Shown one piece after another: positions 11,531-21,899 of a stretch of 64,000 bases of DNA (its first letter is position 1; every line of letters starts with the position of its first letter). Under the pieces are notes generated by a model. That model searched no databases. It saw only the letters and a list, made by a program, of their open reading frames with translations, and was not told where the DNA came from. A program made the position numbers and the translations under genes. The DNA comes from Symbiodinium natans (Eukaryota; Sar; Dinophyceae; Suessiales; Symbiodiniaceae), in assembly GCA_905221605.1 (NCBI GenBank), contig CAJNDS010000058.1, positions 196,501 to 260,500 on the forward strand, given 5' to 3'.

Positions 11531-12600
11531 ACCTTAAGTCTTGGGTTTCGGACCTGTTAAGGTGTGGAACCCTTTTTTTCCCTGGAAGCTTCTTAACAAG
11601 GTGAATACCAGTGCATGGGTAAACGACAACTCCCGCCAGCTCCACAGAGCTAGCTTTCGTGATCAGTCGATTCCAACTGCTTTGTTTCTTCATGCTGCTT
11701 CTGACCGAATGTCAGTTTGGTATACTTTTCACGCCGTGCCATTCGTTTACTGGTTATCAACAGGGCCGAGAGGATTCCTTGTCCGAGTAGTATCATTCTG
11801 GGAAAATATTCTGTCTGTCCAACCGTCGTGACCCTTTGCTGCTTGAGCTTGCTGATGGGCGTAACATTGTGACGCCTAGAAAAGCCCCCCATGAAGATAA
11901 TGGGCGAATCACATCAAATGAAGAATCAACTCCCGTGCGCTTACCCTAAACCCGCAACCCTAAACCAAATGGCCAAATGGTTCTAGCTTGCAGCAGGCCC
12001 TGTTACTCGCAAAGCCTCATCTGCACGACATGGTGAGTCTTGGCCACGTTCTCGGAACTGACCATTGGCCCCACCTGCGCCATAGTGCAGCCACTGACCC
12101 CTCAGAGGCCAACCAGAACATGCAAGATAAGATACACATCGAAATCGTTTTGAAATCAGGAACAAGCGACTGCAAGGACGACATCGAGCGCGACCTGGAA
12201 CAGTAGCGAATTCCAGCACATGGAGTTTCAGCTTCCTCCGTGCTAGAGCCAAGTCGCTCTGCCCAATTCCATGAGCGATGCCATGGCTCGGAACTGTCAT
12301 GTAGAGAAAGAAGCCCAGGGTACGGTTCACATTGTTTACATGCAGCCCTAAGGCCCAAAGTAAAGGGATACATGGGATAAAACAACATAAAGCAATCACT
12401 TCTGGAAGCAAGGCACTCGCCATCCTGAAAGGGCCGCCGTCGCACTTCTTGCATGCTGATTACACCCAAAACTACAAGGACGACAACATATTCCTCGGGG
12501 GCAACGCATGCTGCTGTTTGACCAGCGGCGTGGCAGAGTTCAAGAACAGGCTCTTGCACGCAAAAGGCGCAACTATCAAGAAAACAAGAAAACACAACAG
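11531..12600. other. No convincing gene; short telomere-like fragment
   Basis: About 1.1 kb with only weak overlapping ORFs. At 11941-11966 there is a short CCCTAAACCCGCAACCCTAAA-type piece resembling the degenerate telomere-like tracts at 40.6 and 62.4 kb. Confidence 0.4.
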
Positions 12601-12611
12601 ACACATCCAGC

Positions 12612-12733
12612 AGCTAGTGAAGCTAGTGAAGCTAGTGAAGCTAGTGAAGCTAGTGAAGCTAGTGAAGCTAGTGAAGCTAGTGAAGCTAGTGAAGCTAGTG
12701 AAGCTAGTGAAGCTAGTGAAGCTAGTGAAGCCT
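12612..12733. repeat. 9-bp minisatellite, about 13 copies
   Basis: Near-perfect tandem array of the unit AGCTAGTGA. Because 9 is a multiple of 3, every frame reads through it (LVK, EAS or FTS repeats), so the ORFs on both strands here are repeat artefacts. Array homogeneity suggests recent expansion. Confidence 0.95.
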
Positions 12734-13085
12734 GACTTCGCGTACCGAGAACATGCACGAAAAATGGGTACCACACACTACCAGGATGCAGCCTCAGCAG
12801 CAAGCTCCGCTTCTGCAGGGGAGGGCGGCACAACCTCTCCTCAAAGCGCTCAGACTGGCTTGGCGCATCTTATAGGAGTTGCGAAGTGTTTCTCAAAGCC
12901 CTGCCTTCCTGGCCATTGAGCTCCACAGCACCTGTTGAAAAGCACTGGAGGAGTAAACGCAGTGTGACAACCAAGAGTGCACCAAGTGCAGCCAGTCATT
13001 AGACATCTTTGCTGCGCACTCTGCAAGATTCTGCAAGTGTTACTTACGGTAGTTGCTTCCGGCACATCCGCCTGTGAGCCCCTTG

Positions 13086-13201
13086 ATGACCACTTTGCTG
13101 CCAGCAGGAAAGCGGCGCACCACAGTCGGGTCTGTGGGCACTGCGCTGGCAGCGACTGCCTTTGGCTCTGTCACCTCGACGTCCTGGACGTCTGGCTCGG
13201 C
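13086..13201 (-). CDS. Internal exon of an unrecognised gene (third mapped exon)
   Basis: After an AACAACAG|GCC acceptor the minus strand reads AEPDVQDVEVTEPKAVAAS and later PAGSKVVIKGLTGG. The frame joins in phase 0 to the exon at 13262-13384, whose alanine/glutamate-rich end it continues. Codons are mostly C/G-ending. The exon probably ends at a GC donor in the ATCAAGGG|GC context near 13095; the frame runs into a TAA shortly afterwards. No domain is recognised. Confidence 0.5.
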
Positions 13202-13261
13202 CTGTTGTTCATCTTAGAGATTCTGATTGAAGCCTGCGCCTTATGCTTGTCTATGCCTCGC

Positions 13262-13384
13262 CTCTGCGGTACCTGCTGCCTCAACTGCCCTCACGGCCTC
13301 GGTAGCTTCGACAGCCTCGACGGCGGGCTTGTGGTCCTCGCCAAAAATCTTCTTGTAATCCTTTCGAAGGTCAGTGCTGTATGC
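13262..13384 (-). CDS. Internal exon of an unrecognised gene (second mapped exon)
   Basis: Exactly 41 codons between a GCGCAG|GCA acceptor (13386-13385) and a GAG|GC donor (13261-13260), both in phase 0. The peptide begins AYSTDLRKDYKKIFGEDHK and continues as an Ala/Val/Glu-rich low-complexity segment (AVEAVEATEAVRAVEAA). The preceding exon (13472-13608) ends in phase 0 and the following one starts in phase 0, so three consecutive exons are mutually consistent. Confidence 0.55.
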
Positions 13385-13471
13385 CTGCGCAGGGTGATCG
13401 CATGACTTTTTCAGGCACACAGAGAGAGCGAGAGACAGCGAGAGAGAGGGAGAGGCCAGCAGAGACGACGC

Positions 13472-13608
13472 AGAACCCCAGCGTCGGACATCAGACATTG
13501 CAGTCACGATCATTTTCAATGTTTCATCTCCGCTCTCGTCCAGCTCCACACTCTCTATCAAACTTTTGAGATCGGGATTCACACGCAGCACGCGCCCAGG
13601 TGTGCCGC
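13472..13608 (-). CDS. Internal exon of an unrecognised gene (first mapped exon)
   Basis: An AAG|GC acceptor (AG at 13610-13609) starts 2 nt plus 45 codons and ends at a TCT|GC donor (13471-13470). The peptide contains GRVLRVNPDLKSLIESV then LDESGDETLKMIVTAM, an amphipathic, acidic helical-looking segment. The intron to the next exon (13385-13471) is 87 nt and contains the (GA)n-like tract near 13420-13455. No family is recognised; the alanine/glutamate linker downstream suggests a multidomain protein. Confidence 0.55.
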
Positions 13609-14059
13609 CTTAAGGGGTGGCAGCTGACTGGATGAACTAGATCACTCAACCATCTCCCACTGCAAGCCAGTCGTAAAACCAATAGACGACATGCTCATGT
13701 TGGGAAAGCTTGCTACTTGAACGGAAAACCGACAAGGTGGACCCACCAGCTCAAGTTCTAGCACAGGTTCGACACACGTTGTACCGGGAAGAGATGCGAG
13801 AGCTTCCAAGATGAATTTGATCAGCCCTTAAAGTAGCTGTGATATTCCTGCCAGTCTGCGCGCTCACATGGATGTACATGCGGGGTGGCACAGGCTGCAC
13901 AGAGAGCAGTAAACTCCACGGTCTGAGGTCAACTCTCTTCGGCATCGCGCGCGCAAGTCCACACATGTCCTCGTAATTCATGCAGCTTGTTCCACTCTCT
14001 GCATCGCAGGATGATGCAGCGACACTCCTCTGCATCTGAAGAGTCTACCTCCACAACCT

Positions 14060-14292
14060 AAGGGAGCGAAACGACGATGCAGCTGACTAGGACTTCTCCT
14101 TCAACCCACTGCCGCCCGTGCCTCGTAGCCAATTTCAAAAGGCTTCTGGGAGGCAACACCTCAAAGCGCTGCAACCATGGCACCATCAATTGGCACCACA
14201 CTTGCAAAGCGAACCTTGGTGCGAGAAAGCTACCCGAACCTCTTCGCCAAAGGTCCGTCCTGGAAGGTGCGCACGAAGGCACACAGAGCAAG

Positions 14293-14336
<44 letters not shown>

Positions 14337-14835
14337 TACTTTTCACAGCCATTCTACAGTGCTTGTTGGAGTACGGCACATGCCGAACCATGCCGGTTAA
14401 ATGTGGCTAATGCTTCAGAGGCGCGTCAGTGAGCCCCAGGCAGAGTTCTGGATTGCCCGGCTCACTTGCCCGGAGACCTCAGTCTCCCCAAGGCTTCGGG
14501 CAAACTGCAGCCTTTGCTAAGAGCTTCTTTTACACCATCGCGTGACACGGTTGCGCTGCCCAAGCCGATTCGGCATAGGGACAGCCAAGCACGAAACTGG
14601 ACATTCCATGACTTGCCCAGCCAGAGACAAGCTGCGAACCTACAAGACACGACTTAAAATCAAAGAACACCCGAGAATCAACGTTGTAAGCACGTTAACA
14701 TTCCTGCTTCCAATGCTCTTAGAGCGAGCAGGGCCAGCCTGTTCCATCGACCATTCCCTGGTGGCCGCATAACTTGCGCCGCCGCTCAAGCTGCAGTCAA
14801 CGTCCAGTAGCACCTCTGCCACATCCGTGTTCCCC
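14060..14835 (-). CDS. Candidate upstream exons of the 13 kb gene or a neighbour
   Basis: Several minus-strand pieces look coding: near 14700-14830 (NTDVAEVLLDVDCSLSGG, then GASYAATREW), near 14465-14605 (FRAWLSLCRIGLGSATV, then VKEALSKGCSLPEALG), near 14240-14280 (VRTFQDGPLAKRFG) and near 14070-14150 (VLPPRSLLKLATRHGRQ). Codon quality is good and all share one strand, but I could not join their phases with certainty. They may be 5' exons of the gene ending near 13.09 kb. No domain is recognised. Confidence 0.35.
14290..14332. repeat. (CA)n microsatellite
   Basis: About 20 CA units on the plus strand, lying between exon-like pieces of minus-strand coding sequence, so probably intronic. Confidence 0.95.
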
Positions 14836-15340
14836 ACAGCGTGTTCTCGACATCCTCTACTAGCCCTCTACTTCCAACGCACCCTTGAGTTCAATCTTCG
14901 AGTCCAAAAATACAGCACACAAAAACGTCAGGCAAATGTCTTCCGTGGATGGTGGCGAATGTTGCCAGGGATGACAGGACTTCAGAGTTCTCAAAATCTC
15001 GTGTTTTCGATTTTTGCTGTCAATACGGTCTCCCAAAGCTCTTGCAAGAATGCTCAGAGATTCGTTTTAACAGGGACATTGGGACAACCGAGGGGGCGAG
15101 GAGGAGCGTTGGCCGAGAAGCAACGCTGCTCAGACATCGCTGAGGGCTACAGGGTCTGCAGTTCACCCGAAACATGCGAAACATCCAAATTTCAGTCTTT
15201 TCGTGGGCCCTTCCGTATCAACGGAATAGGTTCTGCAATGGTTTAAGCACACTCACATCCGCCTCGTCTGCCTTTTTGGAGGCTGCAAGCCTCTGCTGTA
15301 CGGATTGTGGCTCGTGACGGTTAACAGTTGCATTGTTTCT

Positions 15341-15643
15341 TCACATTTCTTCACTGATTGGGCTGCATCCACACCACACGTGAACTTTGCAGAACAAACG
15401 GAACTTCCATGCGTTGCACCCCACAGCCTCCACAGGCTGTTGGCCCACCGATGCAGGTCCAAGTGCTTCAACAGCTTTGCGCTGCAACATGCCCGCAAGC
15501 AAATGCAAGTCTGCATCCTGAATACATTGGCTTGGCAGGCAGCTCTTGCCATCAACAGCGGACTTCGCCACCATTTTGCGACCGTCTCGGACCACGTTAG
15601 TTTGCAAGATTCGCGCATGATTCTCGCATAACGCTCCGCCCAA
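15341..15643 (-). CDS. Candidate exon, unknown protein
   Basis: A minus-strand open frame reading RDGRKMVAKSAVDGKS, then SQCIQDADLHLLAGML and QRKAVEALGPASVGQQ, with mostly C/G third positions in its central part. The ends look less protein-like and probably belong to introns. The strand matches its neighbours. No domain, signal or membrane segment is evident. Confidence 0.35.
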   Translation of the reverse strand: MGGALCENHARILQTNVVRDGRKMVAKSAVDGKSCLPSQCIQDADLHLLAGMLQRKAVEALGPASVGQQPVEAVGCNAWKFRLFCKVHVWCGCSPISEEM

Positions 15644-15817
15644 ACTGCTGCAGGTTTCGGTGGCGTTCTGGCCGAAATGATGTAGATCTCTTGCTTGGCC
15701 ATGTCCCTGGCTGGGCTGAAGCTCGACTTTTCACTACCATATTCTCATCATGTTCCGTTACTATTGCTACGCCTATGCATTGTTCTACTTGCATGGTGTC
15801 ACAGGTGACTTAAGGCT

Positions 15818-15901
15818 TCACTGGCCACGAGCCTCGAGCATGGCTTGGAACTGCTTGTGGCAAGCAGGGCTCAGCTCGCCCAAAAACTCATCCAGCTCCT
15901 C
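15818..15901 (-). CDS. Terminal exon of a coiled-coil-type gene
   Basis: After a TCCAG|G acceptor (15903-15902) 27 codons lead to a TGA at 15818-15820: EELDEFLGELSPACHKQF, then QAMLEARGQ and stop. A hydrophilic, helix-prone C-terminus with good codons. Further exons of similar character lie at 16.1-16.75 kb on the same strand. Confidence 0.5.
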   Translation of the reverse strand, partial: EELDEFLGELSPACHKQFQAMLEARGQ

Positions 15902-16139
15902 CTGGACAAGCAACACAAGCAACACAAGCAACACAGATAAAGCAACTCGTTTTTTTTTGGCGATTCCACGGAAGCCTAGCTCTGAGCGATGAAGCTACCA
16001 GCATGCATGCGAGACACTTCCCTTTGCTATCATTCTACTGCCGACATCAGCATCAGATGTTGCTGTTTTGCCAGGCTCACAGGCCTGAAGAGACTGAAAT
16101 CTCTGTGGAACGGGGGTCATTCTCATGGACGCACCTTCG

Positions 16140-16740
16140 TGAGCTTTGTCGCGATTGGCGGTTGCAGGGAGGATTGGCCGTCAATGACCATGTTCGCATG
16201 CCTGCGTATGACGGCCGTGCTGGTAGAGCCTCTCTCTGACTCTCCGGCAAGCAAACTTCAACGAATGAGACGTTGCCTGTGTCCCTGCGAAACTTCTTCG
16301 TTGGCCACCGCTACATGGCCTCAGCGATGCTTTGCAACTGCGCCACAATGACCTCCCACATCCTCCCACTCTCATGATCTGGGCTCGGGGCTTCCTAGCA
16401 TGGCAAAGTCCAGATTTGAAGGCATGTTCGCGCCGCGAGGACCCACATGGTGACCTCGAAGCTTTTCAAGCAGCTCCTGGGCTCAAGAAGATTCGCTTGT
16501 GCTCCCATGGCCCGACAACGGCAGCATCTGCTGCGCACATCTTCGCACACTTGTCAGCAGCGAGCCTCGTGCTGCTCTTGCAGTTTCTGTCTGTGAGCAT
16601 GTACCACCTCGTCAACTCATGCTCATGCCTCCCAAGTCCAATGAGAGCTTTTTAGCAAAGCATGGGTCCAGCCTCCTGATCCATGCTCAGCGCCTCCTCA
16701 ACAGCAGACTCGGAGTGCCGCAGCTTCCCTGCTTTGTCTG
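16140..16740 (-). CDS. Multi-exon helical/coiled-coil protein gene, internal exons
   Basis: Minus-strand exon candidates in order from 5' to 3': about 16735-16665 (KLRHSESAVEEALSMDQEA), about 16610-16555 (VVHAHRQKLQEQHEAR), about 16480-16380 (ELLEKLRGHHVGPRGAN, then MPSNLDFAML), about 16365-16320 (WEVIVAQLQSIAEAM) and about 16284 downwards (DTGNVSFVEVCLPESQ, then REALPARPSYAG). Each follows an AG, and the peptides are rich in E, Q, K, L and A. They probably belong with the terminal exon at 15818-15901. No family is recognised. Junction phases were not all verified. Confidence 0.4.
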
Positions 16741-16847
16741 AATGCCTGGCAATGCTGACAACCTCGAGAAGTGAAAAACTTCACTTGGAACATTGGAACA
16801 AGTTCAAGTGCTTCTGGCTTCTCAGCCTGGACTTGTGAGACACGCCC

Positions 16848-17000
16848 AGCTTGTGGTCATGCTTGTGGTCATGCTTGTGGCCATGCTTGTGGCCATGTTT
16901 CTCGCCATGCTTCTCGCCATGCTTCTCGCCATGCTTCTCGCCATGCTTCTCGCCATGCTTCTCGCCATGCTTCTCGCCATGCCTCTCGCCATGCCTGTGG
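16848..17000. repeat. 12-bp minisatellite encoding His-Gly-Glu-Lys on the minus strand
   Basis: About 12 copies of a 12-bp unit (GCTTCTCGCCAT and variants). On the minus strand it reads HGEK and HGHK/HDHK repeats inside an ORF (16781-17164) that begins with a basic/hydrophobic stretch (RQLLVLFFSIPFLAA). Whether this ORF is translated is unclear: the repeat keeps every frame open. Confidence 0.85.
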
Positions 17001-17862
17001 CTCTTGTGCGAGGCTGCCAGAAAAGGAATGCTGAAGAAGAGCACGAGAAGCTGCCTCAAGTCAGCAAATTCGGCTGTGATTTTGCAGATCAGTTCTACCA
17101 AAGCTGCCCGAGACATGAACTCTCTCAAGCCGGATGATTGAGTATCCAACGCAGTAAGCTTCATTGCGAGGTTGCTGCCTTCAGGAACAGCAACCCTGTC
17201 CGGTACCGTAGACGCTTCAAGCCGAAAGAGCCGGACAGAACAAGCGACACATGCAGAATGTTGTCATGAAGACTCTCCAGCCACACTGGCCATCAGAGTA
17301 CCGTATCATGCGCGACAATAGAAGCAAACCTTTCCAAGTATCAGTGTGTTAGCGGTTTGGCACAGTCGGGTCAAAGAACTTGGACCAGAGTTGTTGCTCG
17401 AGTGGATCTGCTCGACTCTGCTTTTTCTCTTACGAAGTGACATATGATACTCCTGCAAAAACGAGTCTGGAGTCACAGAACTGTTTGCAAGATCCGGGTG
17501 TCTGGGCCACTGCTGTCAACGCTTGCTCCGAGAAAGATCCAAGCAAAGGCACGTCCTACAACAAAATGCTGTTTGCATTGCGCATGGAACGGCATCGTTG
17601 AACAAGATCGTGCAAAGCCCACACAAGCTATCGCAGGTTTGGCTTTAGGGGGTCCTGGACGTCCTTGGCGGAGGGCAAAAGCAATCGCAGTGCTTGCTCC
17701 CGCCTGTATCACACAAGCTGCACAAAAAGAACTTTTGGTTTCAATTCTGACTCAGAGCCCAACCAGTCGCCAGCCAAGGGGAGATTGGCAATGTTGATCT
17801 GCAACCCACTCCATTGAGCCGGGTTTGCACTGCTTCTACTTGGCTGCTGATGTCACTGTTGC

Positions 17863-18012
17863 TGCTGAGGGAGAGGGCGGGAGGAAGGAGAGGGGATCAG
17901 AGAAGAGGGGAGAGGGGGGGGGGAGGGGAGAGCGGGGAGGAGAGGGGGGGGAGAAGGGGAGGGGGGGGGAGAGGGGAGAGGGGCGAGAGGGGGGAGAGGC
18001 GGGACAGAGAGG
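17863..18012. repeat. Polypurine tract (GA/GGGGAGA), 150 nt
   Basis: Plus strand is almost purely purine from 17863 to 18012 with GAGGGGGGAGA-like units and partial mirror symmetry. Such tracts can form triplex (H-DNA). The arginine/glycine and proline/serine ORFs across it are artefacts. Confidence 0.9.
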
Positions 18013-18019
18013 TGGGTAG

Positions 18020-18120
18020 AAGCTGTCTGCTCTCTGAGGCCGCTGCCCAGTCTTCTGGCGCCGGCCAGCGACCAAAGATTCGAATCACTAGGCCACGGCC
18101 GCGTGCTGGCTCCTCAAACT
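18020..18120 (-). CDS. Candidate exon, unknown protein
   Basis: After a CTTCAG acceptor the minus strand reads FEEPARGRGLVIRIFGRW, then PAPEDWAAASESRQ, with good codons, before entering the polypurine tract. The piece probably belongs to the same gene as 18236-18430. No domain is recognised. Confidence 0.4.
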
Positions 18121-18130
18121 GAAGGGAAGA

Positions 18131-18182
18131 ATAAGCTGAGTAAGCTGAGTAAGCTGAGTTAACTGAGTAAACTGAGTAAACA
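18131..18182. repeat. Short 9-bp tandem repeat
   Basis: Five to six copies of TAAGCTGAG/TAAACTGAG between two minus-strand exon candidates, hence probably intronic. Confidence 0.85.
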
Positions 18183-18235
18183 GTATGAAGGACGGAAAAT
18201 AAGAGAGACCACAAGCACGCCATCGCACAGAGTCT

Positions 18236-18430
18236 ATGACAGTCTCTTGGCCGAGCCAGGACTAAGGTCAGGCACCTTGCTACCCATCTGTGTCGCACGA
18301 CGGGCGGCATCGGCAGCACGCGAGGCTTCCTGCTTTGGAACATCCGCATCAGAACTTGCGTGAGGCTGCGGTGGCACCTCTCCCCAGGCTTTCACCGCAT
18401 CGAAGGCCTTTGGAGAGCCGCACACTGCGC
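18236..18430 (-). CDS. Candidate exon, unknown protein
   Basis: Minus-strand frame reading VCGSPKAFDAVKAWGEV, then PKQEASRAADAARRATQ and KVPDLSPGSAKRLS, ending at a TAG near 18235. Codons are strongly C/G-ending and the composition is that of a soluble, alanine-rich helical segment. The stop may be real or lie just inside an intron, with the exon at 18020-18120 following. Family not recognised. Confidence 0.45.
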
Positions 18431-18559
18431 GGCAAAAGTGTGGAGCGGAGCAAGCCCAAAAACTCATTTACTTCCATCGTCCATCATCCACTCTCTACAG
18501 CTACCCTGACCTGGGGGTGTTTGCGGATCCTTCGCCGAAGGCTTCTGTGATTGTCGGCA

Positions 18560-18850
18560 GAATTCTGTGAGGGTGGGCCCTTCAGAGATACTGGGCATCT
18601 CCGGGAACTTTTTGTGGGGGCATACTCGACGGGACTGTCTGCGGGCTTGGGCACTCCAGGGATACTCGGTGGGACTTAGGACTCTCTATGGGCTTTCCTG
18701 AGGCGGGCACTCCAGGTACACTTAACACTCTCTGCGGGCTTTGGGCAGTCCAAGGACACACTCCGCCCCGCGGGGGCTTGTCGAGAAGCACTCCAAGCAT
18801 TCCAGAAACTCGGCGTGTGTCTCTGGGGGAGGGCACTCGAGACCAGGCGC
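18560..18850. repeat. Degenerate GGGCACTCCAGG-type repeat
   Basis: About 290 bases containing several imperfect copies of a unit like GGGCACTCCAGGGATACTC. The same kind of sequence recurs near 20480-20540 and at 63826-64000, so this is a dispersed repeat family. No coding role is evident. Confidence 0.6.
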
Positions 18851-19079
18851 AGCCCCAAAAGTAAGTTGCTGGCGAAGTCTTTGACCACTGACTTGGCGGA
18901 GGTGAACCACCTGCCAGGATCTGCCAGGCACTGCAAGAGCACCGCAAACCAAAATGAAGACGAAGCGGAGATGGCTTTTTTTGCTTTTGCGGCAGTTTGC
19001 TTTTGCGGCAGTTTGAAAGGGATACCCCAAGACCCCCTCCTCCCCCCCCCCCCCCCGCCGCGCTTGCGAAAGCCCCCCG

Positions 19080-21040
19080 GCTAACAGCCAGCTTTTGGAG
19101 ATGTCTAGAATCTCGAAATCTCGATTCCGTCGTGTAGCTTGTTAAATTGGATACATCTGAAAAACGAGTGCCTGGGCACTTAGTTTCTCTAAAAAGTACA
19201 CGGCGCATGTTGGGCGTGATTGGGCCTCCAAACACTTGTCACGTTCCAACGCGAAAAACTGCACAAGAAGTCCTCCAGAGTGAAGGCTTGAGGCATCCAG
19301 AAGACGTTCAACGCCCTTCAAAGCCCTTCAAAGATCTTCTACGCCCTTCAAAGCTTTCAAGTATCAGCTGCTAGTGCTTGCATCTTCCCAAGGAGTCGTT
19401 ACCCTAATGTTGCCCACCACCCTCGCCCTGTTTGCTTAGTTTTCGGGCTTTCAAGGGAAAACGGAGACATGCATGCGCTGGAAATTCGGCTCTTCGGCTT
19501 GTCAGCTCGTCCTGGAAGGGTACGGGCGGAGAAACAAGTCTTTCGGACCTGGGCCTTGTTTTGAACTTTTTGAAGCGGGGACTGAGTTGACTCTGGACCC
19601 CCTAGAAACCTCTCTTCAAACTCATTGGAAACTCTACATGCCTGCATGGACCAGCCTTGAAGCCCTAACCCTGAGAAAGCCTCTGCGTGCTGGACCGGGC
19701 CACAACGGGCGATGCGTAGCATTTTAATTTGTCCAGTGCACCGACCTGCGTTGTTGTCCCTGTTCGTCACTATGTCACTATGTCACTATGTCACTATGTC
19801 ACTATGTCATTGTGTCACTGCGTCACTGCGTCACTATGTCACTATGTCACTATGTCACTATGTCACTATGTCACTATGTCACTATGTCACTATGTCACTA
19901 TGTCACTATGTCACTATGTCACTATGTCACTATGTCACTATGTCACTATGTGTCATGAACCTTTTCTTCACGTAACATAACTTGCTTGCGCCAGGTGGAT
20001 TCCCTTCTGAACTGTCATTTTCACTTATAACTCGCATATCCTAAGCCGCAATCCTCGTCTTGTTCTTGCTGTCTTGCCGTCTGTCGTTCCTTCCTTGGTT
20101 CTGTTAATTGGTTGTTCTTCATTATTTATCCAATTTGTTACTTCTTTTTCGTACACTTCGTTCTTTGTTTCGATATTCTTGTGTTGCTGCGCTTCCCAAA
20201 ATCAAAAGAACGCAAAGCGCGCAGAAAAAATCAAAAAGCAAAGACGACTCCAAACCAGAACACAGGCAAAGCGCATAGAACGAAGCAACACTGCAAAATG
20301 AAAACAGGAACCATTATTCAATCATTATTCCCCACCCTTCGTGCGGGGTGCTAGTTTAGTCCACCATTCTCCTCGCCTCCTCGCCTCCTCGCCCGGTGTC
20401 CCGCCCGAGTCCCGCCGAGTATTCCTGGAAGGGCCACCTGTACAGAAGCCTGCAGCCGAGAGCAGCCGAGAAACCTGCAGAGAGTCCAGCCCGAGAGGGG
20501 CACTCCAGGGATGCAAGGAGACTTCACATCCCAGGACTCGACAATGAGGGTCGGGAACGCAGAAGGGGAAAAACCCATATGACAAAGCTCAAAAAGCAAC
20601 AAACCAGACAAAGGCAGACAAAAACCAAGCCAATACAAAAAGCAAGAAGCAGAAAAGCAGAAGGCGAAAGGCGTAGGTATTTGATTTAATCCAGCACAAA
20701 ACAAACAGCAAAAAGCATGAAACCAATAAATAAACTACACAACAACCAGAAAGCAGAAAGCAGAAGGCAGAAAGCAGCAGGCAAAAAGCAGAGCACAGTG
20801 AGAACAGGCGAAAAGAACTAAAAAACAAAATCACCACCCCGCCCATCCCCAACCCCAACAAAATACAAAATTAGTACACATGCTATAAGAATAACACATG
20901 TAAGTAATATTGATAATAGTAGGATTCAATACATATACATATATACATATACATATTTATTTCTTAATTTATGTGTGTGTGAACTGATTAGTGATTGACG
21001 ATGTTGTTCGTTGTGTGTTTGGTTCTTTCCGTCTGTAATG
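19080..21040. other. Gene-poor, repeat-rich stretch
   Basis: About 2 kb with no convincing exon. Besides the 9-bp array it holds imperfect CCCTTCAAAG repeats (19310-19355), an A/G-rich AAGCAGAAAG-type tract (20580-20820) and an ATATAC tract (20930-20960). Confidence 0.5.
19766..19952. repeat. 9-bp minisatellite (TATGTCACT)n
   Basis: About 20 tandem copies with a few TG/GCG variants near 19808-19835. Reads through in all frames, giving the HYVTMSLC-type ORFs, which are not genes. Confidence 0.95.
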
Positions 21041-21199
21041 ATGTACTTATGTCATTCTACCGTTCTTCGCGATGTTATTTCGTCCTTCTGTTGACTTTGT
21101 TATGTGATTTGTTCTTTCCCGCCTGCTCTGGTAGCTGTCTTCCTGCCTTCCTAGTCCACCCTCTCCACTGCACAGTATAGCAGCTACTCTGGTAAAGAA

Positions 21200-21830
21200 T
21201 AGTGCCTGAGCTGGAAATGTTCCCGAGATGAAGGCTCGAATTGATCCCTGCCCACAACCGCTCAACATCCGAACAGTCCCCATGCGACCCTTCCTGTCTC
21301 GTTCCTCTCTCTCCCTTGCTCTCTCTCCTCCATCCCAAAAGGCAAGCCTGTCAGCCACCCACTTAAACTGCTCTGAGGTCGATGATTGTGGCACCTTGTG
21401 TGTCAACACATCGCAGTCCGACCTGCACGAGCCAAAGCTGTCCAAGGCAGGGACGCCAGTGAAGTCGCCAATGTTGGCCTCCAGCCTGTATGCCTCCCAT
21501 AGTCCAGCCATTCATGTCCAGGCATCAGACAAACCCAAGAAAGTCTAAGGCAAGCCTGTGGCCCCCAGCGCTCCCAGAATGCAGCAACTTCGGCCCGCAG
21601 GAGCTCCTCGGAGAGCAGAGTGCTTGTAGCTTCTGCCCGTGAGACAGTCTCCACCTCCCACGGCACCTCCCATGTCGGTTCTGACGCCCAACGGTTCGCA
21701 AAGTTCGCTACTTGGTCGAAGCTTTTGGCCGCCTGGGGCAAGGCCAACCCGAACGAGTGTGGATTCAGCCTTGATGATCCTGCCAACAAACGTATCGTGC
21801 AAGATAAAGCTGCCCCAATGCTGGCATTCC
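21200..21830 (-). CDS. Two candidate exons of an unrecognised gene
   Basis: Upstream piece about 21730-21560 reads FDQVANFANRWASEPTWE, then VETVSRAEATSTLLSEE and LLRAEVAAFWERWG. Downstream piece starts after ATGGGAG|G (exon start 21493) with AYRLEANIGDFTGVPALD and continues to EQFKWVADRLAFW near 21330. Both have good codons and are rich in W, E and A. The strand matches the neighbours. No domain is recognised and the junction between them was not verified. Confidence 0.45.
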
Positions 21831-21899
21831 CAGTTGTCATCCCGTCAATTGAGAAGCTCCTGCCCTGAAGCTCAAACCAACCAACCCATGTGAATTAAT

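Noticed and set aside
11173-11693. Glycine- or proline-rich ORFs on both strands
   Set aside because: They consist of poly-G/poly-C homopolymers; no protein-like flanks.
12332-12919. 195-codon ORF with LVK repeats and its antisense FTS-repeat ORF
   Set aside because: Created by the 9-bp minisatellite at 12612-12733, which is open in every frame.
13472-13608. GTPGRVL string as a DEAD-box helicase motif
   Set aside because: Only the PGRVL part resembles the helicase motif; the following DEAD and SAT motifs are missing and the context is different.
19712-19980. Apparent HYVTMSLC repeat protein
   Set aside because: 9-bp tandem repeat artefact without flanking coding sequence.
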